A stretch of DNA of 64,000 nt from Pseudomonas bharatica CSV86. Its GTDB lineage: Bacteria; Pseudomonadota; Gammaproteobacteria; Pseudomonadales; Pseudomonadaceae. Shown one piece after another: positions 1 through 7,214 of this stretch. The notes beneath the pieces were generated by a model. The model saw only the letters and a program-made list of their open reading frames with translations. It did no database searches and had not been told where the DNA came from. Where the stretch lies: NCBI RefSeq assembly GCF_000319305.2, contig NZ_AMWJ02000004.1:372001-436000 (forward strand). Reading direction: 5' to 3'. Each line of letters starts with the position of its first letter. Position 1 is the first letter of the stretch. Both the position numbers and the translations under genes were made by a program.

Positions 1-1178
1 CCGCCAGCGAAACCGAACCCGCGCACACGGCTGTGCAACACGTGGCACAGGTAGAAGCCGATCAACAGCACGCAGCCACCCGCCGACGACAGATACGCCA
101 GGCCAAAGCCGATGTGCTCCGACAACGACAGCAGCAACAGGTAGAACAGCGCCAGGGCCGCCCCCACCAGCGCGTACTGGATCGGGTGCACGCTGAGGTT
201 GCGCAGCACTTCGAAGAGGAAGAAGCCGGCAAAGGTCAGGGCGATGAACAGCAGCGCGTATTTGATCGCCCGCTCGCTCTTCAGGTAGTGGTCCACCGGG
301 TCGACGAAGCTCACGCCAAACGCCCGGCTTGCGAAGCCCTCGCAGTTCTGCTGGCTGGTGCAGCGGCTCAAGGTCTCTTCGAGGTTGGTGGAGAAGAACG
401 AGGTCTGCCATGTCGCCTTGAAGCCCGTCGCGTCGATCTCGCGGCTGGTGGGCAGGTAGTTGCCGATGAAGCTTGGATGCGGCCAGTTGGCGGCGAGCGT
501 CACGCTGCTGCTGCGGCCCACCGGCAGCACATGCAGTTGCCCGGTGCCTTGCAGGTCGAGGTCGAAGGCATAGTCCATGCGCATCTCTGCCTTGCTGTCG
601 AGGTTGTCGATCACCGCGTGCACGCCGCCGCCCAGCCAGTCCAGCCGGCTGCCGGCGGCGAAGTCCAGGGTGCGGCCGTCGAGCTGCAGTTGCAGGCCGT
701 TCTGGATGCCGCGGATGTCGCTGATGCCCACGGCGATGAAGGGCTTGTCGAAGCGGTAGTCGTCCAGGTCGCTGGTGATGCCCCAGTTGGCCGGAACCTT
801 GAACTGCCCGCTGATCCGGCTCTGCGCATGGAACAGCCGCGCTTGGTAGATGCCCCGCGAGCGCAGTTCGGTGCTGGCGGTGCCGTCGAGGACGAAACGC
901 TCGGGGAGAAACACCAAGTAGCTCCTGGTCACTTCGGCGGTCTGGAAACTCTTGCCGTCCTGGATCTTCCACACCCGCTCGTACTTGCTGTACGGCACCA
1001 CCAGCAGCGGCCCGCTGATCTGCTGGGCCCGGCTGGCGCTTTGCGCGATATCCTCGACCACGCTGTCGCGCAGGGCCTGGCGTTCATCGATAAGGCCGCC
1101 GATCATGACCAGCGGGATCAGCAACACCACCACCAGCAAGGCGATGGTGCCGAGTTTCAGGCTTAGTGACTTGTTCAT
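1..1178 (-). CDS. creD: Inner membrane protein CreD (C-terminus cut by window edge)
   Basis: The reading frame starts at ATG 1178 (MNKSLSLKLG) and is open to the left edge, so at least 392 residues are present and the C-terminus is missing. There is an N-terminal membrane helix (about residues 8-28), a long periplasmic region that includes the motif GPLLVVPYSKYERVWK, and several closely spaced hydrophobic helices from about residue 300 on, the CreD family architecture. CreD is the main output of the CreBC two-component system and affects envelope integrity and beta-lactam response in Pseudomonas. It lies 87 bp downstream of creC on the same strand. That gap holds 11-bp-spaced repeats that could be CreB sites. 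Confidence 0.93.
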   Translation of the reverse strand, partial: MNKSLSLKLGTIALLVVVLLIPLVMIGGLIDERQALRDSVVEDIAQSASRAQQISGPLLVVPYSKYERVWKIQDGKSFQTAEVTRSYLVFLPERFVLDGTASTELRSRGIYQARLFHAQSRISGQFKVPANWGITSDLDDYRFDKPFIAVGISDIRGIQNGLQLQLDGRTLDFAAGSRLDWLGGGVHAVIDNLDSKAEMRMDYAFDLDLQGTGQLHVLPVGRSSSVTLAANWPHPSFIGNYLPTSREIDATGFKATWQTSFFSTNLEETLSRCTSQQNCEGFASRAFGVSFVDPVDHYLKSERAIKYALLFIALTFAGFFLFEVLRNLSVHPIQYALVGAALALFYLLLLSLSEHIGFGLAYLSSAGGCVLLIGFYLCHVLHSRVRGFGFAG

Positions 1179-1222
1179 GCAAAGGGCTCCGCTTGAGAAG
1201 GAGCCCAGTCTGGCGGCGCTAT

Positions 1223-1260
1223 GTGGAGGCTTTCGGGAGCTTGTGTGGAGCTTCTGTGGA
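1223..1260 (-). promoter_or_regulatory. Four 11-bp-spaced TCCAC-type repeats before creD (putative CreB boxes)
   Basis: On the minus strand, the creC-creD gap carries TCCAC at 1260-1256, TCCAC at 1249-1245, TCCCG at 1238-1234 and TCCAC at 1227-1223. The spacing is exactly 11 bp, with similar spacers ending in AAGC or AAGCC. The spacing equals that of the known CreB tag TTCAC-N6-TTCAC, with T to C at the second position. Function as a CreB site is inferred from spacing and location. Confidence 0.55.
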
Positions 1261-1265
1261 GAGAT

Positions 1266-2699
1266 TCAGCCCAGGCGACTGGCCGGCAGCCATAGCCGCA
1301 CGCGCACCCCATCCTCGACATTGGCGATCTCCAGCGAGCCGCCATGCAAGTGCAGCACTTCCTCGACGAAATTCAGGCCCAGGCCGGTGCTCTTGCGGCC
1401 CGTGCCCGGGCGCGGCAGCGAATAGAACCGTTCGCTGAGCCGGCCCAGGGCGTAGTCGGGGATGGCCTCGCCCTGGTTGAACAGGCTCAGGGCCACGCGT
1501 TGCGCATCCTGCTCCAGCTCGAACACCAGCAAGCCACCGGGCGGGGTGAAATCAAGGGCGTTTTCCAGCAGGTTGCCGATGGCCTGGCGCATCAGGAAGG
1601 GCTCGCAGTACAGCCGTGCCACGGCCGGGATACGTTGCCGGACCTGCAAGCCGGCGCTTTCGATGCGCGCCCCGCGCGCCATCAGCAGTTCATCGACCAG
1701 CGCCGCCACGGCCACCTGCTGTTGATCTTCCAGGCCCTGGCGCTGCTCGACCTGGGCCAGGTCCAGCAGGCGCTCGATCAGTTGCTGCATACGTGCGCTT
1801 TCGCTTTCGATATTGCTGGCGAAGCGCTGCCGCTGCTCTTCGCTCATCGGCCCCTGCAGCAGCTCGCTGGCGCCACGGATCGCGGCCAGCGGGCTTTTCA
1901 GCTCATGGGTCAGGGTGTGCACGTAGCGTTCGACGTAGTCCTTGCCTTCCAGTTGGGTGCGCATGCGTTCCACGGCGCCGGCCAGCATCGCCAGCTCGCC
2001 GCCGCGATAGTGCGGCAGGGCGACCCGCTCGCCCTCGCTGACCGCCTGGGCATAACGGGTCAGGCGCCGCAGCGAGCGCGCCAGCCACCAGGACAGCGCC
2101 GCGCCGACCAGCAGGCCGAGGACGATCAGGCCGATGCCGAGGGTAATCAGGCGTTTTTCAGAGCGATCGACGTAGGGCTTGAGCGACAGGTTGGGCTTGG
2201 CCACGGTGACCACGCCGATCAGGGTTTCGCCATCGCGGATCGGCGCCGCCACGTGCATTACCGACGAGTCGGGATCGTTGGGATCGCTGCGGGTCGAGCG
2301 CGCGCCGTACTGGCCGCGCAGGGTCAGGTAGACGTCGTTCCAGCGCGAATAGTCCTGGCCTACAGCCTCGCCGGCAGAGTCGAGCAAAACGATGCCCTTG
2401 GCGTCGGTGACGTAGATGCGGTGACTGACCTCGGTCTTGGCCAGGCCCCAGATTTCCGCGTTGGGCCGGCGCTGGCCGTAGGCCTTGAGCACGTGCGGCA
2501 ACTCGCTCTGGCCGAGTGTCCCGGCCTTGACCTGGTCACGCAGGATCTCGGCGAGCAGGTTGGCGGTGTCCACCAGGGTTTCCTCGGTGGACTGGCGCAC
2601 TGCCGGGCGTACCTGTTCACGTACGGTGTTGAGGACGAACCAGGCGGTCAGCCCGACGAACAGGAAGTACACCAGGAAGATGCGGGTACCCAGGCGCAT
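1266..2699 (-). CDS. creC: Sensor histidine kinase CreC
   Basis: A 477-residue membrane histidine kinase, the partner of CreB. I start it at ATG 2699 (MRLGTRIFLVYFL), which shares one base with the creB stop (TGATG). The longer open frame upstream lies inside creB and is not credible. Order: membrane helix (about 6-25), periplasmic sensor region, second helix (about 183-205), HAMP-like segment, H-box HTLTHELKSPLAAI near residue 265, N-box GNLLENALDF and G-box KSTGLGLNFV. It probably responds to PBP4 inhibition or metabolic stress, as shown for CreC in P. aeruginosa; that is knowledge of the family, not visible here. Confidence 0.95.
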   Translation of the reverse strand: MRLGTRIFLVYFLFVGLTAWFVLNTVREQVRPAVRQSTEETLVDTANLLAEILRDQVKAGTLGQSELPHVLKAYGQRRPNAEIWGLAKTEVSHRIYVTDAKGIVLLDSAGEAVGQDYSRWNDVYLTLRGQYGARSTRSDPNDPDSSVMHVAAPIRDGETLIGVVTVAKPNLSLKPYVDRSEKRLITLGIGLIVLGLLVGAALSWWLARSLRRLTRYAQAVSEGERVALPHYRGGELAMLAGAVERMRTQLEGKDYVERYVHTLTHELKSPLAAIRGASELLQGPMSEEQRQRFASNIESESARMQQLIERLLDLAQVEQRQGLEDQQQVAVAALVDELLMARGARIESAGLQVRQRIPAVARLYCEPFLMRQAIGNLLENALDFTPPGGLLVFELEQDAQRVALSLFNQGEAIPDYALGRLSERFYSLPRPGTGRKSTGLGLNFVEEVLHLHGGSLEIANVEDGVRVRLWLPASRLG

Positions 2700-3385
2700 C
2701 AGGCGTGCGCCGGGTTGTAGCTGTAGCCCAGGCCGCGGTGGGTCTGGATTGGCTCGGCATCGGCGGCGACCCCGCGCAGCTTGGCGCGCAGGCTCTTGAT
2801 ATGGCTGTCGATGGTGCGCTCGTAGCCGGCGTCGGCGGACACCCCCACGGCATCGAGCAACTGCTCGCGGCTGAACACCCGCTCCGGTTGCTCCAGCAGG
2901 CATTGCAGCAGGCGGAATTCGTGGCGGGTCAGGTTGAGCAACTGCTCGCGGTAGTGGATCTGCATGCGCAGGGTGTCGAGGCTGAACGGCGTGCTGGCTG
3001 GGGCCGGAGCGACGGCGGGTGCTGGCGCCATGCGCTTGAGGATGGCGCGCACCCGGGCGCTGACTTCACGCGGGCTGAACGGCTTGACCACATAGTCGTC
3101 GGCACCGATTTCCAGGCCCACCACCCGGTCGATCTCGCTGTCGCGGGCACTGAGGAACATCACCGGCACCTCGCTGAAGCGTCGCAGTTGCCGGCAGGTC
3201 TCGAAGCCACTGATATCCGGCAGCCCGATGTCCAGGATCACCAGGTCCGCCGGCTGCTGGCGCAGGCGTTCCAGAGCCAGCTGGCCGAGGCTGACCCACT
3301 CGGTGCTGTGGCCATCGCCTTGCAGGGCGAAGACCAGGGTGTCGGCGATCGCCGCTTCGTCTTCAACGATGAGGATATGGGGCAT
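2699..3385 (-). CDS. creB: Response regulator CreB
   Basis: An OmpR-type response regulator of 228 residues. I start at ATG 3385 (MPHILIVEDEAAIAD), because the receiver domain begins there, rather than at the in-frame upstream start. The receiver shows the acidic pair ED, the phospho-acceptor in VILDIGLPD (about D52), and the conserved lysine in YVVKPFSP. The C-terminal winged helix contains NLTRHEFRLLQCL and an SHIKSLRAKLR recognition helix. It is the first gene of creBCD and overlaps creC by one base. In Pseudomonas it strongly activates creD when AmpC-inducing beta-lactams act on PBP4. Confidence 0.95.
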   Translation of the reverse strand: MPHILIVEDEAAIADTLVFALQGDGHSTEWVSLGQLALERLRQQPADLVILDIGLPDISGFETCRQLRRFSEVPVMFLSARDSEIDRVVGLEIGADDYVVKPFSPREVSARVRAILKRMAPAPAVAPAPASTPFSLDTLRMQIHYREQLLNLTRHEFRLLQCLLEQPERVFSREQLLDAVGVSADAGYERTIDSHIKSLRAKLRGVAADAEPIQTHRGLGYSYNPAHA

Positions 3386-3405
3386 GGGGCAAGAGCACGC
3401 GAGAA

Positions 3406-3455
3406 GTGACAAGCGGCAAGTGTAAAGCGAACTGCTGGCACTTGCCGCTTGTCGC
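3406..3455 (-). terminator. Hairpin between retropepsin gene and creB
   Basis: A near-perfect inverted repeat has arms at 3406-3422 and 3439-3455 (15 of 17 positions pair, core CAAGCGGCAAGTG). It sits just after the stop of the 3459-3962 gene and 20 bp before the creB start. There is no clear T-tract on the minus side, so termination is plausible but unproven; it could instead shape the creB leader. Confidence 0.45.
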
Positions 3456-3458
3456 GCT

Positions 3459-3962
3459 TTACTTGCCGCAGTCCGGCTTGCCGGCGGTGTAGCGACGGGC
3501 CGGGTTGACCGCGGCGTTGAACTCGCGCAGGGCCTTGGCGCCGATGAGCAGCGGGTAGTTGAAGCTGCTGCGGTCGGTGAGGTTGACCTCGACCGTACGC
3601 TTGACGTCGCCCAGGCACAGTTCCAGGTCGATCACCGGGCGGTGGGCGATATCGGCACCTTCCTCGTCCTCTTCGTCGGCGCGGTTCTTGATCTTGCTCA
3701 TGCGCGCGAGCTTGTGTTCGTAGACCTTGTCGTTGGCGTCCTTGGTGGCCAGGCGGAAACGCACCCAGTCCTCGCCGTCACGGGTGAACTGCTCGATGTT
3801 CCTGGCCGACAGCGAGGCGGTCAGCGCACCGGTGTCCATCTTGGCCTTGAAGGTCTGGCCGATATCGGCAACGCCGATGTATTCGTAGCGGCCATAGAGG
3901 TCGGGCTCGGCGGCCATCACCGGCAGGGACAGCAGGCCGAGCAGGGCAATCAGTGGTTTCAA
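3459..3962 (-). CDS. Exported retropepsin-like protein (PF05618, 'ATP-dependent zinc protease' family)
   Basis: 167 residues from a TTG start at 3962 (MKPLIALLGLL). An N-terminal signal peptide is followed by a likely cleavage site after VMA. The core carries the aspartic-peptidase-like motif KMDTGALTASL, plus PLLIGAKALREF near the end, the hallmarks of the family long called RimK-associated or zinc-dependent protease but folded like a retropepsin. An acidic stretch (RADEEDEEGAD) sits mid-protein. Substrate and role are unknown. It lies upstream of creB on the same strand, separated by a hairpin, so it is probably a separate unit. Confidence 0.85.
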   Translation of the reverse strand: MKPLIALLGLLSLPVMAAEPDLYGRYEYIGVADIGQTFKAKMDTGALTASLSARNIEQFTRDGEDWVRFRLATKDANDKVYEHKLARMSKIKNRADEEDEEGADIAHRPVIDLELCLGDVKRTVEVNLTDRSSFNYPLLIGAKALREFNAAVNPARRYTAGKPDCGK

Positions 3963-4140
3963 TGCAGTGCTTCCTGGGATCGTGACAGTGCTTAGACTGC
4001 CGTTGGGCTACAGGTTCGGCAACAGACTGTAAACAACACAATGTGAAACATTTGTCTGTGACCGTATGCCGGTGGCGTTTGGTGTTCCTCACCCGGCTGC
4101 TTAAAATGGCCGACTGTTTTCCCACGATAAGAGTCGACTT

Positions 4141-5031
4141 ATGCGTCGCCTGCTCACCGGCAGTTTCGTCACCCTGTTGCTGTTGCTCAACACTCTGGTC
4201 CTTATCGGGCCGTTGATGGTTTTCGCCTTGCTCAAGCTGGTCCTGCCCGGTCGCTACCGCGACTACGCATCATGGATGGTGATGTGGTTCGCAGAGACCT
4301 GGGCCGAAATCGACAAGCTGATCTTCGCCTTGTGCATTCCTACGGCCTGGGATGTGCGCGGCAACTCGAACCTGCGCCTGGACACCTCGTACCTGGCGGT
4401 CAGCAACCACCAGACCTGGGTGGATATCCCGGCGTTGATCCAGGTGCTCAACCGCAAGATCCCGTTCTTCAAGTTCTTCCTGAAGAAGGAACTGATCTGG
4501 GTGCCGCTGCTGGGCCTGGCCTGGTGGGCGCTGGATTACCCGTTCATGAAGCGCTACAGCAAGGCCTTTCTCGACAAGCACCCGCACCTCAAGGGCCAGG
4601 ACCTGGAAATCACCAAGGCCGCCTGCGAGCTGTTCAAGCGCCAGCCGGTGACGGTGGTGAACTACCTTGAAGGCACCCGGTTCACCGAGGCCAAGCGTGC
4701 GGCGCAGCAGTCGCCGTACAAGCACCTGCTCAAGCCCAAGGCGGGCGGGGTGGCGTTCGTCCTGGCGGCGCTGGGCGAACAGCTGGATGCGCTGCTGGAC
4801 GTGACCATCGTCTATCCGGGCGACAAGGCCCCGGGGTTCTGGGACCTGGTCAGCGGCTCGATCCCGCGGGTGATTGTCGATATCGAGGTGCGCGAACTGG
4901 ACCCGGCGCTGTGGGCCGGCGACTACGAAACCGACCCCGCCGTGCGCCAGGCCGTGCAGGCCTGGGTCAACCAGCTGTGGCACGACAAGGACGAGCGCAT
5001 CGAGCGCCTGCGCGCCGAATTAAACCGATGA
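4141..5031 (+). CDS. PlsC-type acyltransferase (YihG-like)
   Basis: 296 residues from ATG 4141. One or two N-terminal membrane helices (about 10-40) precede a glycerolipid acyltransferase domain. The HX4D motif is seen as NHQTWVD (about residue 90) and a second substrate motif as EGTRFTEAKR (about 180). The arrangement fits E. coli YihG, an inner-membrane acylglycerolphosphate acyltransferase homologue that acts beside PlsC. The 3' end overlaps the convergent DUF2780 gene by 12 bp. Exact acyl acceptor cannot be told from the sequence. Confidence 0.88.
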   Translation: MRRLLTGSFVTLLLLLNTLVLIGPLMVFALLKLVLPGRYRDYASWMVMWFAETWAEIDKLIFALCIPTAWDVRGNSNLRLDTSYLAVSNHQTWVDIPALIQVLNRKIPFFKFFLKKELIWVPLLGLAWWALDYPFMKRYSKAFLDKHPHLKGQDLEITKAACELFKRQPVTVVNYLEGTRFTEAKRAAQQSPYKHLLKPKAGGVAFVLAALGEQLDALLDVTIVYPGDKAPGFWDLVSGSIPRVIVDIEVRELDPALWAGDYETDPAVRQAVQAWVNQLWHDKDERIERLRAELNR

Positions 5032-5607
5032 GCGCGGCGTCGGGGCCAGCGGTGCGGTAGTGCCGTGGCCCCAGATGCCGGCCAGGCTTTGCAGCAGCGA
5101 ACCGGCCACGCCCTGCTGGCCGAGGTATTGCAGGATCAGCGGGGCGAACTGGCCGATCATCCCGGTATCCATGCCCAGCGCGCTGAAGGCGTTGTTCAGG
5201 TCGCTGCCGTTCTTCACATTGCCGCCCAGGGCATTGCCCAGGGCCGAGCTTTCTCCGCTCTTGCCGAGCAGTTCACCCAAGCCCGCCAGCCCGCCCAGGG
5301 CGTTGTCCCCGGACAGCATGTCCAGGCCCGGTACCGCCTTGCTCAGTTGTTCGTAGTCGCTGCCGCTGAGCTGGTTGCGCGCCAGGCCCAGCAGGGCACC
5401 GGTGCCGCCGATGGCTTGCTCGGGAGTGATGTCCAGTTGACTGCCCAGGGTATTGAGCAGGTTGGCCGAGGCTTCGGGCGCCTGGACCGGAGCCTTGTTC
5501 TGCTGGCCTTGGATAGTGGAGATGGCGTTGGCCGCATCGCCGAGATTGAAGGCGAACACCGGGGTGGCAGCCAGGGCCAGGAAGGAGACCAGGGCGAAGC
5601 GTTTCAT
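5020..5607 (-). CDS. DUF2780 secreted/periplasmic protein, unknown function
   Basis: 195 residues. The N-terminus MKRFALVSFLALAATPVFA is a clear Sec signal peptide with AXA-type cleavage. The mature part is rich in Gly, Leu, Asn and Ala with repeated LGGLAGLGELLG-like segments and no enzymatic motifs, typical of the DUF2780/VcgC-VcgE family. It converges on the acyltransferase gene with a 12-bp overlap of coding ends. Function is unknown. The frame and signal peptide make it a real gene. Confidence 0.85.
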   Translation of the reverse strand: MKRFALVSFLALAATPVFAFNLGDAANAISTIQGQQNKAPVQAPEASANLLNTLGSQLDITPEQAIGGTGALLGLARNQLSGSDYEQLSKAVPGLDMLSGDNALGGLAGLGELLGKSGESSALGNALGGNVKNGSDLNNAFSALGMDTGMIGQFAPLILQYLGQQGVAGSLLQSLAGIWGHGTTAPLAPTPRSSV

Positions 5608-5710
5608 GGGGGAGGGACCTCGTCAGCCGGGAAAGGCAGGGAAAACGAGGGTTGGATCGGGTTTTTGGGGAATGTTCCCGGCGTGGGTTTGTTGGTGCTC
5701 TTCAGGGCCT

Positions 5711-5768
5711 CATCGCTGGCAAGCCAGCTCCCACAAGGGATCCCTGTGGGAGCTGGCTTGCCAGCGAT
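5711..5768. repeat. REP palindrome pair (class A)
   Basis: Two inverted copies of ATCGCTGGCAAGCCAGCTC followed by CCACA face each other around an 8-10 bp loop. Same element as at 9734, 14736, 28391, 31047, 37438 and 47505. It lies between the DUF2780 gene and the 3' end of the iron-uptake operon. Confidence 0.95.
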
Positions 5769-5784
5769 TGGGGGCACCACAGAT

Positions 5785-5940
5785 TTACCTGAAGAAACCC
5801 CTGAACCCATACCAGGCCGGCAACCCCAGCCCGACCCAGGACAGGACATCCCACCAGCCATCCCCGAGCAGCGCGGCAAACAGCCCCGCCGCCCCGAGCA
5901 CGCCGATCAGCAGCGGCATGCCGAATACCTTCCAGGTCAT
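5785..5940 (-). CDS. 51-residue membrane protein following the PepSY gene
   Basis: The ATG at 5940 overlaps the stop of the PepSY gene in the arrangement ATGA, so the two are translationally coupled. The product (MTWKVFGMPLLIGVLGAAG) has two hydrophobic stretches (about 8-25 and 30-45) and ends GFRGFFR. I do not recognise a named family. The coupling suggests a small partner or stabiliser of the PepSY membrane reductase, which is inference. The in-frame ATG at 5973 lies inside the PepSY gene and is less likely. Confidence 0.72.
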   Translation of the reverse strand: MTWKVFGMPLLIGVLGAAGLFAALLGDGWWDVLSWVGLGLPAWYGFRGFFR

Positions 5941-7043
5941 CGGCCCGCCTCCGTCCGTCGGCGCACCCACCACAGGTACAACCCGCTACCGAGCACGATG
6001 ATGGTTAGCACATCCAGCGCCGCCCAGAGAATTTGCATGGGGCGGCCGCCGTAGTCGCCGAAATGCAGGGGCGCCGACAGGCCCATGGCGTCCATGTACC
6101 AGGGGCGCTCGCCCACGGCCGTGACCTTCAGGGTACTGGCATCGATCAATACCGGCGTTAGCAGGTGCGAGGTCAGGTGCGTGCTGCCTTTCATGAACAC
6201 CGCATAGTGGTGCTCGCTGGAGAAGCGCGTGCCCGGGAAGGCGATGAAGTCCGGCTGCATGCCCGGCGCGGCTCCGGCTGCGATATCCAGGACCCGACTG
6301 ACCGGAGCCGGTTCGGTCAGCGGCGGCGCATCCCGGTACGGCGCGACCATCTGGGCCAGGCTGTCGTTGCGCCAGGCGGCGATGACTAGGTCGGACAGCG
6401 CGCTGATCACCCCGGTCACGCCGACCACCAAGGCCCAGGTCAGGGTGACGATGCCGATCAGGTTATGCAGGTCGAGCCAGCGCGTACGCCGTGACTTTTC
6501 ATGACGCACGGTGGCGAAGTCCAGGCGGCGCATGAAGGGTGCGTAGAGCACCACCCCGGAAATGATCGCCACCACGAACAGCACGCCCATGAAGGCCAGC
6601 AGCAGCTTGCCTGGCAGCCCGGCGAACATGTCCACGTGCAGGCGCAGCATGACCATCATGAAGCCGCCGTTGGCCGACGGCATTTCCACCGCCTCGCCGG
6701 TACGGGCGTCGAGCATGAAGGTATGCGACGAGTTCGGCTCGGTGCCGGCGCTGGCGGCCATGATCGCCACCACGCCGTTGCTGTCGTCCTCGTCCCAGCC
6801 GAAGTACTGCATCACCTCGCCCGGGCGGTGGGCCTCGGCCTTCACGACAAGCTGCTGGAGGTCCAGCCTGGGTGTGTCAGCAGGCATCACCTGCAACTCG
6901 GGCGCATCGCCCAGCAGGTGGTCGATCTCGTGATGGAAGATCAGCGGCAACCCCGTTACTGCCAAAAGCAGCAGGAACAGGGTGCAGATCAGGCTGGTCC
7001 AGGTGTGGACTGCGGACCAGCGGCGGATGGTCTTGGCTTGCAT
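5937..7043 (-). CDS. PepSY-associated membrane protein (FoxB-like siderophore reductase candidate)
   Basis: 368 residues with a PepSY_TM layout: helix at about 15-35 (LICTLFLLLLAVTGLPLIFH), periplasmic PepSY region, helices near 150-170 and 195-220, and a final helix near 335-360 ending in WVRRRTEAGR. Histidines in and near the helices (FHHEIDHLL) could bind haem. Proteins of this type beside ferrisiderophore receptors, such as FoxB, are inner-membrane reductases that release iron from siderophores. It lies downstream of the TonB receptor on the same strand, separated by about 170 bp with a REP element. Confidence 0.85.
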   Translation of the reverse strand: MQAKTIRRWSAVHTWTSLICTLFLLLLAVTGLPLIFHHEIDHLLGDAPELQVMPADTPRLDLQQLVVKAEAHRPGEVMQYFGWDEDDSNGVVAIMAASAGTEPNSSHTFMLDARTGEAVEMPSANGGFMMVMLRLHVDMFAGLPGKLLLAFMGVLFVVAIISGVVLYAPFMRRLDFATVRHEKSRRTRWLDLHNLIGIVTLTWALVVGVTGVISALSDLVIAAWRNDSLAQMVAPYRDAPPLTEPAPVSRVLDIAAGAAPGMQPDFIAFPGTRFSSEHHYAVFMKGSTHLTSHLLTPVLIDASTLKVTAVGERPWYMDAMGLSAPLHFGDYGGRPMQILWAALDVLTIIVLGSGLYLWWVRRRTEAGR

Positions 7044-7137
7044 AGTATCTGGCTAACCGGTGTATGAGCGAGGACAGGTCTTTTGCCTGTTTGATTTTTG
7101 GGCCTGCTGCGCAGGCCTTCGCGGCGGTTCGGCGGCC

Positions 7138-7187
7138 CGACAAGCCACGCTCCTACGGGGCGGGGACTGTAGGAGCGTGGCTTGCCC
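7138..7187. repeat. REP palindrome (class B)
   Basis: A second REP class: ACAAGCCACGCTCCTAC and its inverted copy around a GGGGCGGGGAC loop, embedded in GCGGCCC/AAGGGCCGC. It lies between the receptor gene and the PepSY gene. Only this one copy of the class occurs in the window. Confidence 0.85.
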
Positions 7188-7214
7188 GCGAAGGGCCGCA
7201 GAGCGGCCCCAGAC

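Noticed and set aside
33..1166. Long plus-strand open frame opposite creD
   Set aside because: High-GC shadow of creD on the other strand; no domain, poor amino-acid make-up (Ala/Val/Gln/His-rich), while the minus frame is a full CreD.
2700..2903. N-terminal 68-residue extension of CreC
   Set aside because: Lies entirely within creB in another frame; the TGATG junction gives the natural start at 2699.
5604..5879. 91-codon minus-strand frame over the REP pair
   Set aside because: It is built from REP sequence and the 3' end of the small membrane gene's complement; no start signal or similarity.
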